NCBI RefSeq assembly: GCF_008642275.1
Contig: NZ_CP029189.1
Span: 3,698,501-3,762,500, forward strand
Source: Streptomyces venezuelae
GTDB taxonomy: Bacteria > Actinomycetota > Actinomycetes > Streptomycetales > Streptomycetaceae
Length of the DNA: 64,000 nucleotides
Direction of reading: 5' to 3'
The translations under genes were made by a program, and so were the position numbers. Position 1 is the first letter of the stretch; each line of letters opens with the position of its first letter. The notes beneath the pieces were generated by a model, which was given only the letters and a program-made list of their open reading frames with translations, made no database searches and was not told where the DNA came from. Positions 8,792 through 19,421 of this stretch are shown here, in pieces.

Positions 8792-9152
8792 CGCAGGTCC
8801 TCCTCGACCGTCCCGTACGACGTCGCCGTCGACTCAATACTCCTCACCTTATGAGGATTCCGCCGTTCCGAGAATGGGGGCGCCAGGAATGCGGGGGAGC
8901 GCACGCATATATGCGTGCGCCGGTGGCCTGCGCCGTGGCGCGCATCCCTCGTGCAGGTGAGTTGAGAACGGCCCGAGATCGCATCGTTTTGGCATGCCCG
9001 GACCCGACGACAAGCCCCACGATCACCCTCAGCGATCAAACACCTTCATTTCCAAGGTCATTGGGGGTGGCGAACCATGCAGAAACGTGCCTGTCAACGC
9101 CTGCATATGCACGCAGACCACCCTCCCCGCCGAGCCCTACTATCGGCTCGCC
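8792..9152. promoter_or_regulatory. Divergent hisC / LacI-regulator promoter region with palindromes
   Basis: 361 bases without a gene. It holds a perfect 22-bp palindrome at 8899-8920 (outer arms GCGCACGCAT, centre TATA-like) and a related 10-bp palindrome TGCATATGCA at 9102-9111. LacI-family regulators bind such palindromes and often control themselves and the divergent neighbour, so these are candidate operators. No gene was recognised within it. Confidence 0.6.
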
Positions 9153-10268
9153 ATGACAGCAGCAGGGAAGCATCAGGTGAGCCGGACCGAGACCACCCGG
9201 CGGGCCGCCGGCCGACAGGGCCGGGCCGGCATCAGGGACGTGGCCGCAGCGGCCGGCGTCTCCATCACGACCGTCTCCGACGCGCTCAATGGCAAGGGAC
9301 GGCTGCCCGACGCCACCCGCCGCCACGTTCGCGAAGTGGCCGACCGGCTGGGATACCGCCCGTCGGCCGCCGCCCGCACGCTCCGTACCGGCAAGTCCGG
9401 CCTCATCGGCCTGACCGTGACGACGTACGGGGATGAACCTTTCACCTTCACCGAATTCGCCTACTTCGCCGAGATGGCCAGGGCTGCCACCTCCGCCGCG
9501 CTCGCCCGCGGCTACGCCCTGGTCATCCTCCCCGCCACCTCCCGCCACGACGTGTGGTCCAACGTCGCCCTCGACGGCACCGTCGTCATCGACCCCTCCG
9601 ACCACGATCCCGTCGTCACCGAACTGGTCCGCCAAGGTCTGCCCGTGGTCTCCGACGGCCGCCCCGCAGGCTCCCTCCCCGTCACCGCCTGGGTCGACAA
9701 CGACCACGAGGCCGCCGTACTCGGCCTGCTCGACCACCTCGCCGCCGCCGGCGCCCGCCGGATCGGACTGCTGACCGGAACCACCACCGACACCTACACC
9801 CGGCTCTCCACGACCGCCTACCTCAGCTGGTGCGAGCGCGTCGGCCAGGACCCCGTCTACGAGTCCTACCCCGCCCACGACCCGTGCGCGGGTGCCGTCG
9901 CCGCCGACCGGCTCCTCGCCCGCCCCGACCGGCCCGACGCGGTCTACGGGCTCTTCGACCCCAACGGCACCGATCTGCTCGCCGCCGCCCGCCGCTACGG
10001 CCTGCGCGTCCCCGAGGACCTGCTGCTCGTGTGCTGCAGCGAGTCCACCGTCTACGCGAACACCGAGCCGCCCATCACCACCCTGTCCCTCAAGCCCCGC
10101 CGCATCGGCACCGCCGTCGTGCAGCTCCTCATCGACGCGATCGAGGGCGTGAACACCGGACGGCCGGTCGAGCAGGTCGTCCCGACCGAGCTCATCATCC
10201 GTACGTCGTCACAGCGCAGGCAGCCCCGCACGACCGTCAGCCCGCCCCGTTCGCCGGCCCAGGACTGA
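9153..10268 (+). CDS. LacI-family transcriptional regulator
   Basis: 371 residues from ATG 9153. The N-terminal helix-turn-helix is clear: IRDVAAAAGVSITTVSDALNG at about residues 28-48 (a LacI signature), then RRHVREVADRLGYRPSAAARTLRTGKSG, the hinge region that marks LacI/GalR proteins. The remainder is a periplasmic-binding-protein-like sensor domain (blocks ALARGYALVILPA, GARRIGLLTG, PDAVYGLFDPNGTDLLAAARRYG and TTLSLKPRRIGTAVVQLL). The ligand cannot be read from sequence. The gene is divergent from hisC, and the palindromes between them are candidate operators. An upstream in-frame extension to 8994 lacks a family match and is rejected. Confidence 0.92.
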   Translation: MTAAGKHQVSRTETTRRAAGRQGRAGIRDVAAAAGVSITTVSDALNGKGRLPDATRRHVREVADRLGYRPSAAARTLRTGKSGLIGLTVTTYGDEPFTFTEFAYFAEMARAATSAALARGYALVILPATSRHDVWSNVALDGTVVIDPSDHDPVVTELVRQGLPVVSDGRPAGSLPVTAWVDNDHEAAVLGLLDHLAAAGARRIGLLTGTTTDTYTRLSTTAYLSWCERVGQDPVYESYPAHDPCAGAVAADRLLARPDRPDAVYGLFDPNGTDLLAAARRYGLRVPEDLLLVCCSESTVYANTEPPITTLSLKPRRIGTAVVQLLIDAIEGVNTGRPVEQVVPTELIIRTSSQRRQPRTTVSPPRSPAQD

Positions 10269-10542
10269 CCGACAGACCGTCCGGTCGGCCTGCCGAGCGG
10301 CTGACCGAGGACCGTCTGGGGACCATCCGAGCACCGACCAAGGACCGGCCGAGGATTTCAGCTACGCCGATATCGGGAGAAAACGGTAGGAACGATCCGC
10401 TCCGTAAAGGATTCACCACCCCTGGTGCGTCACAGAGCGCGAGCCGCATTCCTATGATGGGCGCACGACATCACGGACCCTCCTCCCTGGAGGTCAGGGG
10501 GGTCCGCAGGTGTACGGCAGCGCGACGGTGGTGGAGGGGTCG

Positions 10543-11868
10543 ATGACTCAGGGGGCCGGTCAGGGACCCGCGATGCGGACGGACACGCTGCGGGACTTCC
10601 GGGTTCCCGATACCGAACCCGCCCTGTACGCCGTGTCCACGTCCACGGGGCTGCCCGCCGAGCCTCCGGCCTACGGCGAGCCGCTGGTCTACGGCGAGTA
10701 CCCGGCGTACTACGAGGACGGCGCGCCCCACGTGCCCCCGCAGCCCGGCTACCCGCCGCAGGCTCCCACGCACCGGCCGGCCGCACCGCACCAGCAGCAG
10801 GTGCAGCCGCAGCCGCCGGTCGTACCGCAGCAGCCCGCGCAGCAGCCTCCGTACCCCGAGCAGCGCCTCCACGCCCACCCCGACGCCGAACCGGCGCACG
10901 CGGCGCCCCAGGGCCCCGACCTGGACGAACCGGAGGGCTACACCCCGACCTACCGGGACCTGCCCGTCATCGGCCGCGGCGCACTCGGCGGCCCCGGTGA
11001 CACCGTCCAGGTCCAGTACGTGCCCCAGGACCAGCCCGGGGGCCCCGGCCCGCTCTACGTCGTCGGCGACGTCCACGGCTACCTCGACGAGCTCGTCACC
11101 GAACTCCACGCCCAGGGCCTGATCGACGCGGAGCGCCGCTGGTCCGCCGGCAACGCCCGCCTCTGGTTCCTCGGCGACTTCACCGACCGCGGCCCCGACG
11201 GCATCGGCGTCATCGACCTCGTCATGCGGCTGTCCGCCGAAGCCGCCGCCGCGGGCGGCTACTGCAAGGCCCTGATGGGCAATCACGAACTCCTGCTCAT
11301 CGGCGCCAAGCGGTTCGGCGACACCCCGGTCGTCTCCGGCGCCGGAACCGCCACCTTCCAGGCCGCCTGGCTCCTCAACGGCGGCCAGCGCACCGACATG
11401 GAGCGCCTGCAGGACGTCCACCTGCAGTGGATGTCCCGCCTGGACGCGGCCGTCCTGGAGGAGGGCCACCTCCTGCTGCACTCCGACACCACGGCCTACC
11501 TCGACTACGGCGACTCCATCGAGGACGTCAACGACACGATCCACGAACTGCTCAACCGCGGCGACGCGGACATCACCTGGGACCTCTTCCGCAAGTTCAC
11601 GAAGCGGTTCGCCTTCCGCGACGAGGGAACGGGACCTGCAGCCGTACGCGAGCTCCTCGACACCTACGGCGGCAGCCGCGTCGTCCACGGCCACAGCCCC
11701 ATCCCGTACCTGCTCGGCGAAGTGGGCACCGAGGACGGCGACGAATCGCGCGGACCCGAGGCCGTGGACGGCCCGCACGTGTACGCGGAGGGCCTCGCCA
11801 TCGCGATGGACGGCGGGGTGACGATGGCGGGCAAACTGCTCGTCGTACAACTTCCGCTGAGCGACTGA
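10543..11868 (+). CDS. PPP-family metallophosphoesterase with Pro/Gln-rich N-terminus
   Basis: 441 residues from ATG 10543, chosen because GGAGGGG lies just upstream; a GTG at 10510 would add eleven residues. Residues 1-150 are disordered and rich in Pro, Gln and Tyr. The catalytic domain has all three metal motifs of the PPP (calcineurin/PP1-like) superfamily: GDVHG at 175, GDFTDRG at 211 and GNHE at 246, followed by VHGHSPIPYLLGE. It is therefore expected to hydrolyse phosphoester bonds with two metal ions, either as a protein phosphatase or a nucleotide phosphatase (ApaH-like). The substrate is not known. It is followed by a two-TM protein on the same strand; gap 154 bases. Confidence 0.88.
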   Translation: MTQGAGQGPAMRTDTLRDFRVPDTEPALYAVSTSTGLPAEPPAYGEPLVYGEYPAYYEDGAPHVPPQPGYPPQAPTHRPAAPHQQQVQPQPPVVPQQPAQQPPYPEQRLHAHPDAEPAHAAPQGPDLDEPEGYTPTYRDLPVIGRGALGGPGDTVQVQYVPQDQPGGPGPLYVVGDVHGYLDELVTELHAQGLIDAERRWSAGNARLWFLGDFTDRGPDGIGVIDLVMRLSAEAAAAGGYCKALMGNHELLLIGAKRFGDTPVVSGAGTATFQAAWLLNGGQRTDMERLQDVHLQWMSRLDAAVLEEGHLLLHSDTTAYLDYGDSIEDVNDTIHELLNRGDADITWDLFRKFTKRFAFRDEGTGPAAVRELLDTYGGSRVVHGHSPIPYLLGEVGTEDGDESRGPEAVDGPHVYAEGLAIAMDGGVTMAGKLLVVQLPLSD

Positions 11869-12022
11869 GAGCTTACGGAGAGGGGTATTTCCGGAAAGCC
11901 CCTGTCACGGCGTGGCGTGGGCGCTCTACCATCGCTCTATCCGTAGCAGGCTCTCCTCCGTTTGTGCCGGCGCCCGGGTCTACGCGGGCATACCGGCTTC
12001 TACGGAGCATCGGGGGATGCAC

Positions 12023-12835
12023 ATGACCAGCGCTCCGCACCTGCTGACCGAAGACCGACCGGAGTTCGACCGGCTCGTCGACGAGGCACTGCGCGCCGCA
12101 CACGAGCGGCCCGAACTCGCCACCCTCGGCGAACGGCTGAACGCCGAACAGCTGCGCACCATGGCCCAGGGGGCCAGCGCCCTGCTGGCGGCGGCGGCCG
12201 CCGCCGAGTACGGCCACTACGTGAAGGTCCGCGAGGAACGACGCGACGAGGTACTGCACGCGCCCGGCACGACGGGCGCGGAGGACGACACCCAGGGCGA
12301 CGGCGGCGGCGCGGGCATCAGCGCCGTGGTCGCGGTCCTCGCACCGGTCCTGGCCGGCACCGCCATGCTGATCTTCCTGCTCGTGGGCTACATCCTGAAG
12401 ATGATCGAGCCCGAACCGGCCTTCGCCGAAACCATGCTGACGGCGGGTTGGCTCTTCGGCGGGCTGACCGCGGCCGCCCTGCTCTTCGCCGTGATCGGCC
12501 TGCTGGTGACGGCCGTCCGCAACAGCTCGACCGAGGTGGCGGCGGACGAGACGGAGGCGATACCCGACGAGGTCGCACGGGCCCGCGAGGCCTGGCGGCA
12601 CGCCCTGCTGGAGCGCGGCATCATGCCCTTCCTGCGGGACGCGCTGGCCGACCCGAGCACAGGCCCGGGCTTTCCCACCCCACGCACACCGGCGGCCGGC
12701 CGCATCCCCAACCTGGGGTACAGCAGGCCCGACTTCACCAGCCCGGGCTCCCCACCGGAGAGCCCGCGGCCCGGCTACACACCTCCGGACTTCACGAGTC
12801 CGGACTTCGGCGGACCGGAACGCGATCCGGAATGA
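12023..12835 (+). CDS. Two-TM membrane protein of unknown function
   Basis: 270 residues from ATG 12023, which has a GGGG ribosome binding site at 12012-12016 (an ATG six bases upstream is too close). Residues 1-90 look soluble and helical and include an Ala-rich stretch (ASALLAAAAAAEYGHY). Two membrane segments follow at about 101-127 and 138-166, then a charged segment and a Pro-rich C-terminal tail with repeated YxxPDFTSP units (SRPDFTSPGSPPE, GYTPPDFTSPDFGG). I do not recognise a characterised family. The tail repeats suggest a flexible interaction arm. It follows the PPP phosphatase and could be co-expressed. Confidence 0.8.
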   Translation: MTSAPHLLTEDRPEFDRLVDEALRAAHERPELATLGERLNAEQLRTMAQGASALLAAAAAAEYGHYVKVREERRDEVLHAPGTTGAEDDTQGDGGGAGISAVVAVLAPVLAGTAMLIFLLVGYILKMIEPEPAFAETMLTAGWLFGGLTAAALLFAVIGLLVTAVRNSSTEVAADETEAIPDEVARAREAWRHALLERGIMPFLRDALADPSTGPGFPTPRTPAAGRIPNLGYSRPDFTSPGSPPESPRPGYTPPDFTSPDFGGPERDPE

Positions 12836-12920
12836 CGGTGCCGCCGCCCGGTGCGGGGGACGGAACGCGGCGCCTCATGGGGGAGGACCTGGGACCGGGT
12901 CGGGGCCCGGCTCGTACGAC

Positions 12921-12961
12921 GGACGGGCCCGCGGCTCCCCCCATGGGTCGCGGGTCCGTCC
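12921..12961 (-). terminator. Terminator hairpin downstream of thiC
   Basis: GGACGGGCCCGCG pairs with CGCGGGTCCGTCC (13-base stem, one G-T type mismatch) around a 15-base loop, 35 bases past the thiC stop. Streptomyces terminators often lack a U tract. Confidence 0.6.
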
Positions 12962-12995
12962 CGTACCGTTCCTGCGCTTGCCGCGCTTCCCGCGG

Positions 12996-14913
<1,918 letters not shown>

Positions 14914-14995
14914 GTTGTGCAAAGGTGCCCCCACGCTAGCGTCATCCATGGCGTGCTGAACAGTGGGCCCCCTCATCTCTTGCGATGATCTGCTG

Positions 14996-16453
14996 GTGAC
15001 GCCCTCGCCGCAGCCCCCCATCGAGCACACAGAGCCCCACGGCCACAACGGCCACGCGCATGCGCACCCCGGACCGTCCGACGGGCACTCCGACGACCAC
15101 GCCGGCAGTCACGCCGACGGGCACCCTCCGGGTGGGTCCCACGGCCACGGCCACGGCCACGGCCACAGTCATGGCCACGGTCCGGCAGCCCCCGTCTCGA
15201 AACACCTCCGCAGGGTCATCGCCGCCGTACTGATCCCCTTCGCCGTGGCCGTCTTCGTCGGCATGGTGGTGCTCTGGCCGGGCGGCGCTCCCGGCCACGA
15301 ACGTACGGGGGTGGGGTTCGACCGGCAGACCCAGCAGGGCGTGGTGACCTCGATCGAACAGGTCGACTGCAAGTCCGTGAACGCCGCGCAGGTGCCGACG
15401 ACCGGGTCCCCCTCGGCCCCCGGGGGCAGCGGGGCGCAGGCCGCGCAGACCGGTGACTGCAAGAAGGCGACCGTCGAGGTCACGACCGGCCCGGACAAGG
15501 GACGCACCTTCGTGGAGGTCGTCCAGCCGGGTGCGCCACGGCAGTTGGAGGACGGCCAGGAGGTGGTGGTGGCGTACGCGCCGGACGCCCCCCGTGACCT
15601 CCAGTACTCGGTGATCGACGTGAACCGCAAGCTCCCGATGGCCCTGCTGGCCGGCATCTTCGCGGCCGCGGTCGTACTCGTCGGGCGCATGCGGGGGCTG
15701 TTCGCGCTGGTCGCGCTGGTGGTCAGCTTCGGCGTGCTGACCCTCTTCATCCTCCCGGCCATCCTGCAGGGTTCGAACCCGCTGGTCGTCGCGGTGGTCG
15801 GGGCGAGCGCCATCATGCTGATCGCGCTCTACATGTGCCACGGGCTGACCGCCCGTACGTCGGTGGCCGTCCTGGGCACGCTCGTTTCGCTGTCGTTGAT
15901 CGGGCTGCTCGGCTCGGGGTTCATCGACTGGGCGTTCCTCAGCGGCAACACCGACGACAACACCGGGCTGATCCACGGGCTGTACCCGGACATCGACATG
16001 AGCGGTTTGCTGCTCGCAGGCGTGATCATCGGATCGCTGGGCGTGCTTGACGACGTGACGGTCACGCAGACGTCGGCCGTGTGGGAACTGCACCACGCGG
16101 ACCCCTCGATGGGGTCGCGCGCCCTCTACCGGGCGGCCATCAGGATCGGCCGTGACCACATCGCGTCAGTGGTCAACACCCTGGTGCTGGCCTACGCGGG
16201 TGCCGCACTGCCGCTTCTCCTGCTGTTCTCGATCGCGAACAGCAGTATGGGGTCGGTGGCCAACAGCGAGCTGGTGGCGGAGGAGATCGTACGGACCCTC
16301 GTGGGCTCGATCGGCCTGGTGGCCTCGGTCCCCGTGACAACGGCGCTGGCCGCGCTGGTGGTTTCCGCCGACCGACCGGGATCCTCGCCGGCCTCGGCGG
16401 GCGCCCCGGCCACGGGGCCGGTGCGCGGCCGGGGCCGACGGCGCAAGCGCTGA
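14996..16453 (+). CDS. YibE/F-family integral membrane protein with His-rich N-terminus
   Basis: About 485 residues from GTG 14996; a GTG at 14963 in the same frame adds eleven. Residues 10-62 are extremely rich in His, Gly and Asp (HGHNGHAHAHPG and a run of HG repeats), a likely metal-binding tail on the cytoplasmic side. A first membrane segment follows (AVLIPFAVAVFVGMVVLWPGG), then an extracellular domain with two cysteines (CKSVN, DCKKA), and a C-terminal block of about seven membrane segments with the family motifs GLIHGLYPDIDMSGLLLAGVI and GVLDDVTVTQTS. The YibE/F family is conserved but has no proven activity. The His-rich tail suggests metal handling or sensing, which is inference. 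Confidence 0.85.
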   Translation: MTPSPQPPIEHTEPHGHNGHAHAHPGPSDGHSDDHAGSHADGHPPGGSHGHGHGHGHSHGHGPAAPVSKHLRRVIAAVLIPFAVAVFVGMVVLWPGGAPGHERTGVGFDRQTQQGVVTSIEQVDCKSVNAAQVPTTGSPSAPGGSGAQAAQTGDCKKATVEVTTGPDKGRTFVEVVQPGAPRQLEDGQEVVVAYAPDAPRDLQYSVIDVNRKLPMALLAGIFAAAVVLVGRMRGLFALVALVVSFGVLTLFILPAILQGSNPLVVAVVGASAIMLIALYMCHGLTARTSVAVLGTLVSLSLIGLLGSGFIDWAFLSGNTDDNTGLIHGLYPDIDMSGLLLAGVIIGSLGVLDDVTVTQTSAVWELHHADPSMGSRALYRAAIRIGRDHIASVVNTLVLAYAGAALPLLLLFSIANSSMGSVANSELVAEEIVRTLVGSIGLVASVPVTTALAALVVSADRPGSSPASAGAPATGPVRGRGRRRKR

Positions 16454-16560
16454 GCGCCTGACGGACCTGGCGGCGGACCGGGCGGCGGATCGGGCGGTCG
16501 ACCGCAGATCAGCGGGTCAGCCGGTCCGTCGGCCGATCAGGCGGCCGGTCAAGCAGCCGG

Positions 16561-17010
16561 TCAGCCGGCGTTCTGCTCGTTCTGCTGCGATTCGGCGAGG
16601 ATCCTGTCGAGAGCCTCGTCGAGGTTCTCCTCGAAGTCGCCCAAGTTGCGCTCCTGTCCGAGCGGAACGATCCGGTCTGTACGGTCGAGGAACGCGACGA
16701 GCGGCGCCGCGCTGGCGCGGAACAGGGCCCGGTCGCCACCGACCTGAAGGCGGATGTGGACGTCGGACAGGTCTTCCGGGTGGGTGGGGGCAATGTGCAC
16801 ATCGCCGTCACCGCATGGCTTGTTGATGCCGTCGAGGAGGAGCTCCCGGCCGAATGCCCAGGTCACGGGCGCGTCTCCGGGAAGGTGGAAGGTCAGGCGG
16901 ACCGCGTAGGGGTCGCGTGCGTCGTACCGGAGCTCCACCGGAATCCGGAACGAGAGCTCCTCGGAAACGAGGAAGCTCATCATGACCTCTGCCTGTACCG
17001 ACTCGCGCAT
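16561..17010 (-). CDS. ssgA: Sporulation and cell division protein SsgA
   Basis: 149 residues. The sequence begins MRESVQAEVMMSFLVSEEL and contains RIPVELRYDARDPYAVRLTF, PGDAPVTWAFGRELLLDGI and GDGDVHIAP, all diagnostic of the SsgA-like proteins that are found in morphologically complex actinomycetes. SsgA stimulates septum formation and helps localise SsgB and FtsZ during sporulation. It is somewhat longer than the S. coelicolor protein (about 136), the excess being in the Glu/Gln/Asn-rich C-terminus. The transcriptional activator ssgR lies directly upstream on the same strand, the same arrangement as in S. coelicolor. Confidence 0.96.
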   Translation of the reverse strand: MRESVQAEVMMSFLVSEELSFRIPVELRYDARDPYAVRLTFHLPGDAPVTWAFGRELLLDGINKPCGDGDVHIAPTHPEDLSDVHIRLQVGGDRALFRASAAPLVAFLDRTDRIVPLGQERNLGDFEENLDEALDRILAESQQNEQNAG

Positions 17011-17107
17011 TGACTACCCCGCTGTAGTTGAAGTGGCCAGGAATGATCCCCCAGGACCCACTTGACAAGAGTGGTGGAAGCGGTAGCAGATCACAAGGAG
17101 TGAGTTT

Positions 17108-17878
17108 TCAGATACTGATAGAGAACGAGAGGGTGCTCAACAGCGCGCCTACTTCACTCCGTAGCCGATTGACTACATAGAGCAATCGCTCTTCTTGGTG
17201 GAGAGGGAGAGAAATGGCCATCGTCGCGACCGTATCGCCGGCCGTAATGGGGATGGCTGCGCAGATGGTGCCGAGGGCATATTCCTGACGTTCGATCACC
17301 GGCTGCATTCGCCCCAGCGTCCCGATCCGGTTTTCCAACGACCGTAGATCGCGGACGGTGTAGGGGGTGATGGCCTCGACCGGATGACGGTCGTAGTAGT
17401 CCTTGCGCGTCTTCTCGTCGAGCTGCCCGAGCAGGCACTGTCCGATGGCGTGCGCATGGCCGGTCGCCCGGAAGTCGGCCCACTCCTCGCAGGCCGGGCT
17501 GGCCGGAGTGTCCGAGACACCCACGACCTCGATCTCGCCCTCGCGGTAGACCGCGAAGTAGACGGGCGCCCCCACCGTGTCGCGGAAGTACGCGAGCGAG
17601 TCGAGGATCATGCTGCGACGTTTCTGCTGGAGTCCCCCACGGGCGAGCCGCTCTGCGGCCTCGCCCAGCACGAACACTCCGCGCACCCTGCGCAGATAAC
17701 CCTCGTGCGTCAGTGTGCGCAGCAGGTGGTACGCGGTGGGAAGCGGGAGCCCGGCCTCGCGCGCCAGTTGTTTTGCCGGGGCTCCCCCGCTATGGGCCCC
17801 CGCTGCTTCGAGCAGCCTCAGCGCGCGCTGCACCGAACCGATCAGAGTCGGCACACCGGCATTGTGGACCGGAGACAC
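17108..17878 (-). CDS. ssgR: IclR-family activator of ssgA
   Basis: 256 residues from GTG 17878 with a GGGGGTGA ribosome binding site. The N-terminal winged helix (SVQRALRLLEAAGA, then AKQLAREAGLPLPTAYHLLRTL) and C-terminal effector domain (FADFRATGHAHAIGQCLLGQL-like block, then RRNGIGTLGRMQPVIERQEYALG-like block) define an IclR regulator. Its position just upstream of ssgA (gap 97 bases) identifies it as SsgR, which activates ssgA transcription in S. coelicolor. No ligand is known. Confidence 0.9.
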   Translation of the reverse strand: MSPVHNAGVPTLIGSVQRALRLLEAAGAHSGGAPAKQLAREAGLPLPTAYHLLRTLTHEGYLRRVRGVFVLGEAAERLARGGLQQKRRSMILDSLAYFRDTVGAPVYFAVYREGEIEVVGVSDTPASPACEEWADFRATGHAHAIGQCLLGQLDEKTRKDYYDRHPVEAITPYTVRDLRSLENRIGTLGRMQPVIERQEYALGTICAAIPITAGDTVATMAISLPLHQEERLLYVVNRLRSEVGALLSTLSFSISI

Positions 17879-18149
17879 AGCTCACCCCCAGGCGTGGCGG
17901 CGGGCCTTTGGGGAGGCCCGCCCTGCGGGGGCCGCCCCCGCGCGTGCCGTCGCTCCTGGGGGTCGTACTCGGCGGCTCGCTTGCGTCGCCGCAGGTCAGG
18001 GCGGCAGGTCGGAGCGGTGGTACGGGCTCTCGGTGCCCAGGGAACAGCATAGATTGCCACTCTATCCACCGATTCCGGGGATGTGAGCCGTTCAGCGGGT
18101 CAGGTTCCCTCACCTGGCTCAATCCCCGGTCCGCCCGGACCGCTCCGAA

Positions 18150-18377
18150 CTACCACTCGCCGGAGGAGGACTTCGAGCCGCCGCCGCTGAACTTCTTCAC
18201 GACGAAGATCAGGCCGCCGACGAGGCCGGCGAAGAGGAGCAGCTTGAAGACGAACCCGATGAGCGCGCCCAGGATGCTGGTGATCACGCCGCCGAAGACG
18301 AAGAGCGCCAGCAGCGGGACCGCCACCCACTTAACCCACCAGGGCATACCTGCGAATATCTCTCGGATGCCGTCCAT
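18150..18377 (-). CDS. DUF5326 small membrane protein
   Basis: 75 residues. N-terminus MDGIREIFAGMPWWVKWVAV, two closely spaced hydrophobic segments (about residues 18-40 and 44-62) and a Lys/Gly/Ser tail ending GGGSKSSSGEW. This matches the Streptomyces DUF5326 family, function unknown. The ATG at 18377 has a long purine-rich leader (GAGGAAGAGGTCGAGG). It lies downstream of the cupin gene on the same strand but a hairpin separates them. Confidence 0.8.
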   Translation of the reverse strand: MDGIREIFAGMPWWVKWVAVPLLALFVFGGVITSILGALIGFVFKLLLFAGLVGGLIFVVKKFSGGGSKSSSGEW

Positions 18378-18477
18378 GTCCTCGACCTCTTCCTCGTCCG
18401 TGACCTCGTCTGCTGCTTCCTGCTCTCGATGCTAGGAGTCCAGGACCCCGTATCGGGGCCCGCGAGCCCCCGGAGTC

Positions 18478-18506
18478 CCCTGATCCGCCCCTTAGGGGGA
18501 TCAGGG
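18478..18506 (-). terminator. Terminator hairpin downstream of the cupin gene
   Basis: CCCTGATCC pairs with GGATCAGGG, extended inside by CCCC/GGGG around a TTA loop, 27 bases after the cupin stop. Confidence 0.6.
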
Positions 18507-18532
18507 CCGCGCCCCTCATCCGGCCGCGCCGC

Positions 18533-18850
18533 TCAGCCCTCCGGCGGGGAGAACACCACCATCACCTTCAGGTCCTCGGTGATGTGGTGGAACTTGTGCG
18601 CGACCCCCGCCGGGACGTAGACGACGCTGCCACGTGCCACGGTCGTCGTCTCCTCCCCGACCGTGATCGAGGCCCGGCCGCTGACGACGAAGTACACCTC
18701 GTCCTGCCGGTGCGGCAGCTGGGGGTCGGTCTGTCCGGCGTCGAGCGCGTACAGCCCGACCGACATGTTCCGTTCGCGCAGGAACTGCAGATATGCGCCG
18801 TCGTTCGCGGCCCGCTCCGCTTCGAGTTCGTCAAGCCGGAAGGCTTTCAT
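18533..18850 (-). CDS. Small cupin-domain protein
   Basis: 105 residues forming a single cupin barrel. The two conserved motifs are visible: PHRQDEVYFVVSGRASITVGEE (motif 1, with the H and E metal ligands) and GSVVYVPAGVAHKFHHITEDL (motif 2, with the H ligand). Such one-domain cupins may be metal-dependent enzymes or sugar/ligand binding proteins; no substrate can be assigned. Divergent from the holin-like gene; 89 bases apart. Confidence 0.85.
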   Translation of the reverse strand: MKAFRLDELEAERAANDGAYLQFLRERNMSVGLYALDAGQTDPQLPHRQDEVYFVVSGRASITVGEETTTVARGSVVYVPAGVAHKFHHITEDLKVMVVFSPPEG

Positions 18851-18939
18851 CGTCGTTGTGCCCCTTGTACTCGATCGTTCCCTTGCATCCGCTGATCTGC
18901 GGATGTCCCACCGGGATCTTCTCTGCCACGATCAGACCC

Positions 18940-19320
18940 ATGACGAATTTCGTAGTCAAGACGCTCGCCAACGCGGCGGCCCTGGCCGTCGCCATCTGGC
19001 TGCTTTCCGGAATCACCCTCGACGACGGCAGCAGCACGGGCCGACGGGCGCTCACCCTGATCCTGGTCGCGCTGGTCTTCGGCCTGGTCAACCTGCTCGT
19101 CAAGCCGTTGGTGAAGCTGCTCTCGCTGCCGCTGTTCATCCTCACCCTCGGCCTGTTCACCCTTGTCGTGAACGCCCTGATGCTGCTGCTGACCTCGTGG
19201 CTGGCCACGCAGCTCGATCTCAGCTTCCATGTCGACGGCTTCTGGACCGCGCTCCTGGGCGGACTGATCATCTCCATCGTCTCCTGGGCCGTGAACATGG
19301 TCCTGCCCGACAAGGACTGA
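18940..19320 (+). CDS. Phage-holin-4 / YvlD-like four-TM membrane protein
   Basis: 126 residues from ATG 18940. Four hydrophobic segments with the family pattern: FVVKTLANAAALAVAIWLL, LTLILVALVFGLVNLLVKPL, LPLFILTLGLFTLVVNALML and a final GLIISIVSWAVNMVL. This is the PF04020 family (YvlD in Bacillus), named for similarity to holins but widespread in chromosomes without phage. It is not evidence of a prophage: there are no phage genes around it. Its exact role is unknown; Bacillus homologues are linked to envelope stress. Confidence 0.85.
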   Translation: MTNFVVKTLANAAALAVAIWLLSGITLDDGSSTGRRALTLILVALVFGLVNLLVKPLVKLLSLPLFILTLGLFTLVVNALMLLLTSWLATQLDLSFHVDGFWTALLGGLIISIVSWAVNMVLPDKD

Positions 19321-19421
19321 ACAGGCTCGTGACGGCCGACGGGTTCGAGCAGTGCTCGACCTGATCGAGCCTGCCCCGGCCTGTCGGATGCCGTACGCGC
19401 CGCCGTGAAGGAGCACACCGC

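Noticed and set aside
16454..16560. Repeated cggtc/gaccg tracts after the YibE/F gene
   Set aside because: Degenerate GC-rich inverted pieces, no single clear stem or repeat unit; probably a loose terminator region.
18940..19320. Holin-like protein as evidence of a prophage
   Set aside because: PF04020 proteins are widespread in chromosomes; no phage gene or attachment site nearby.
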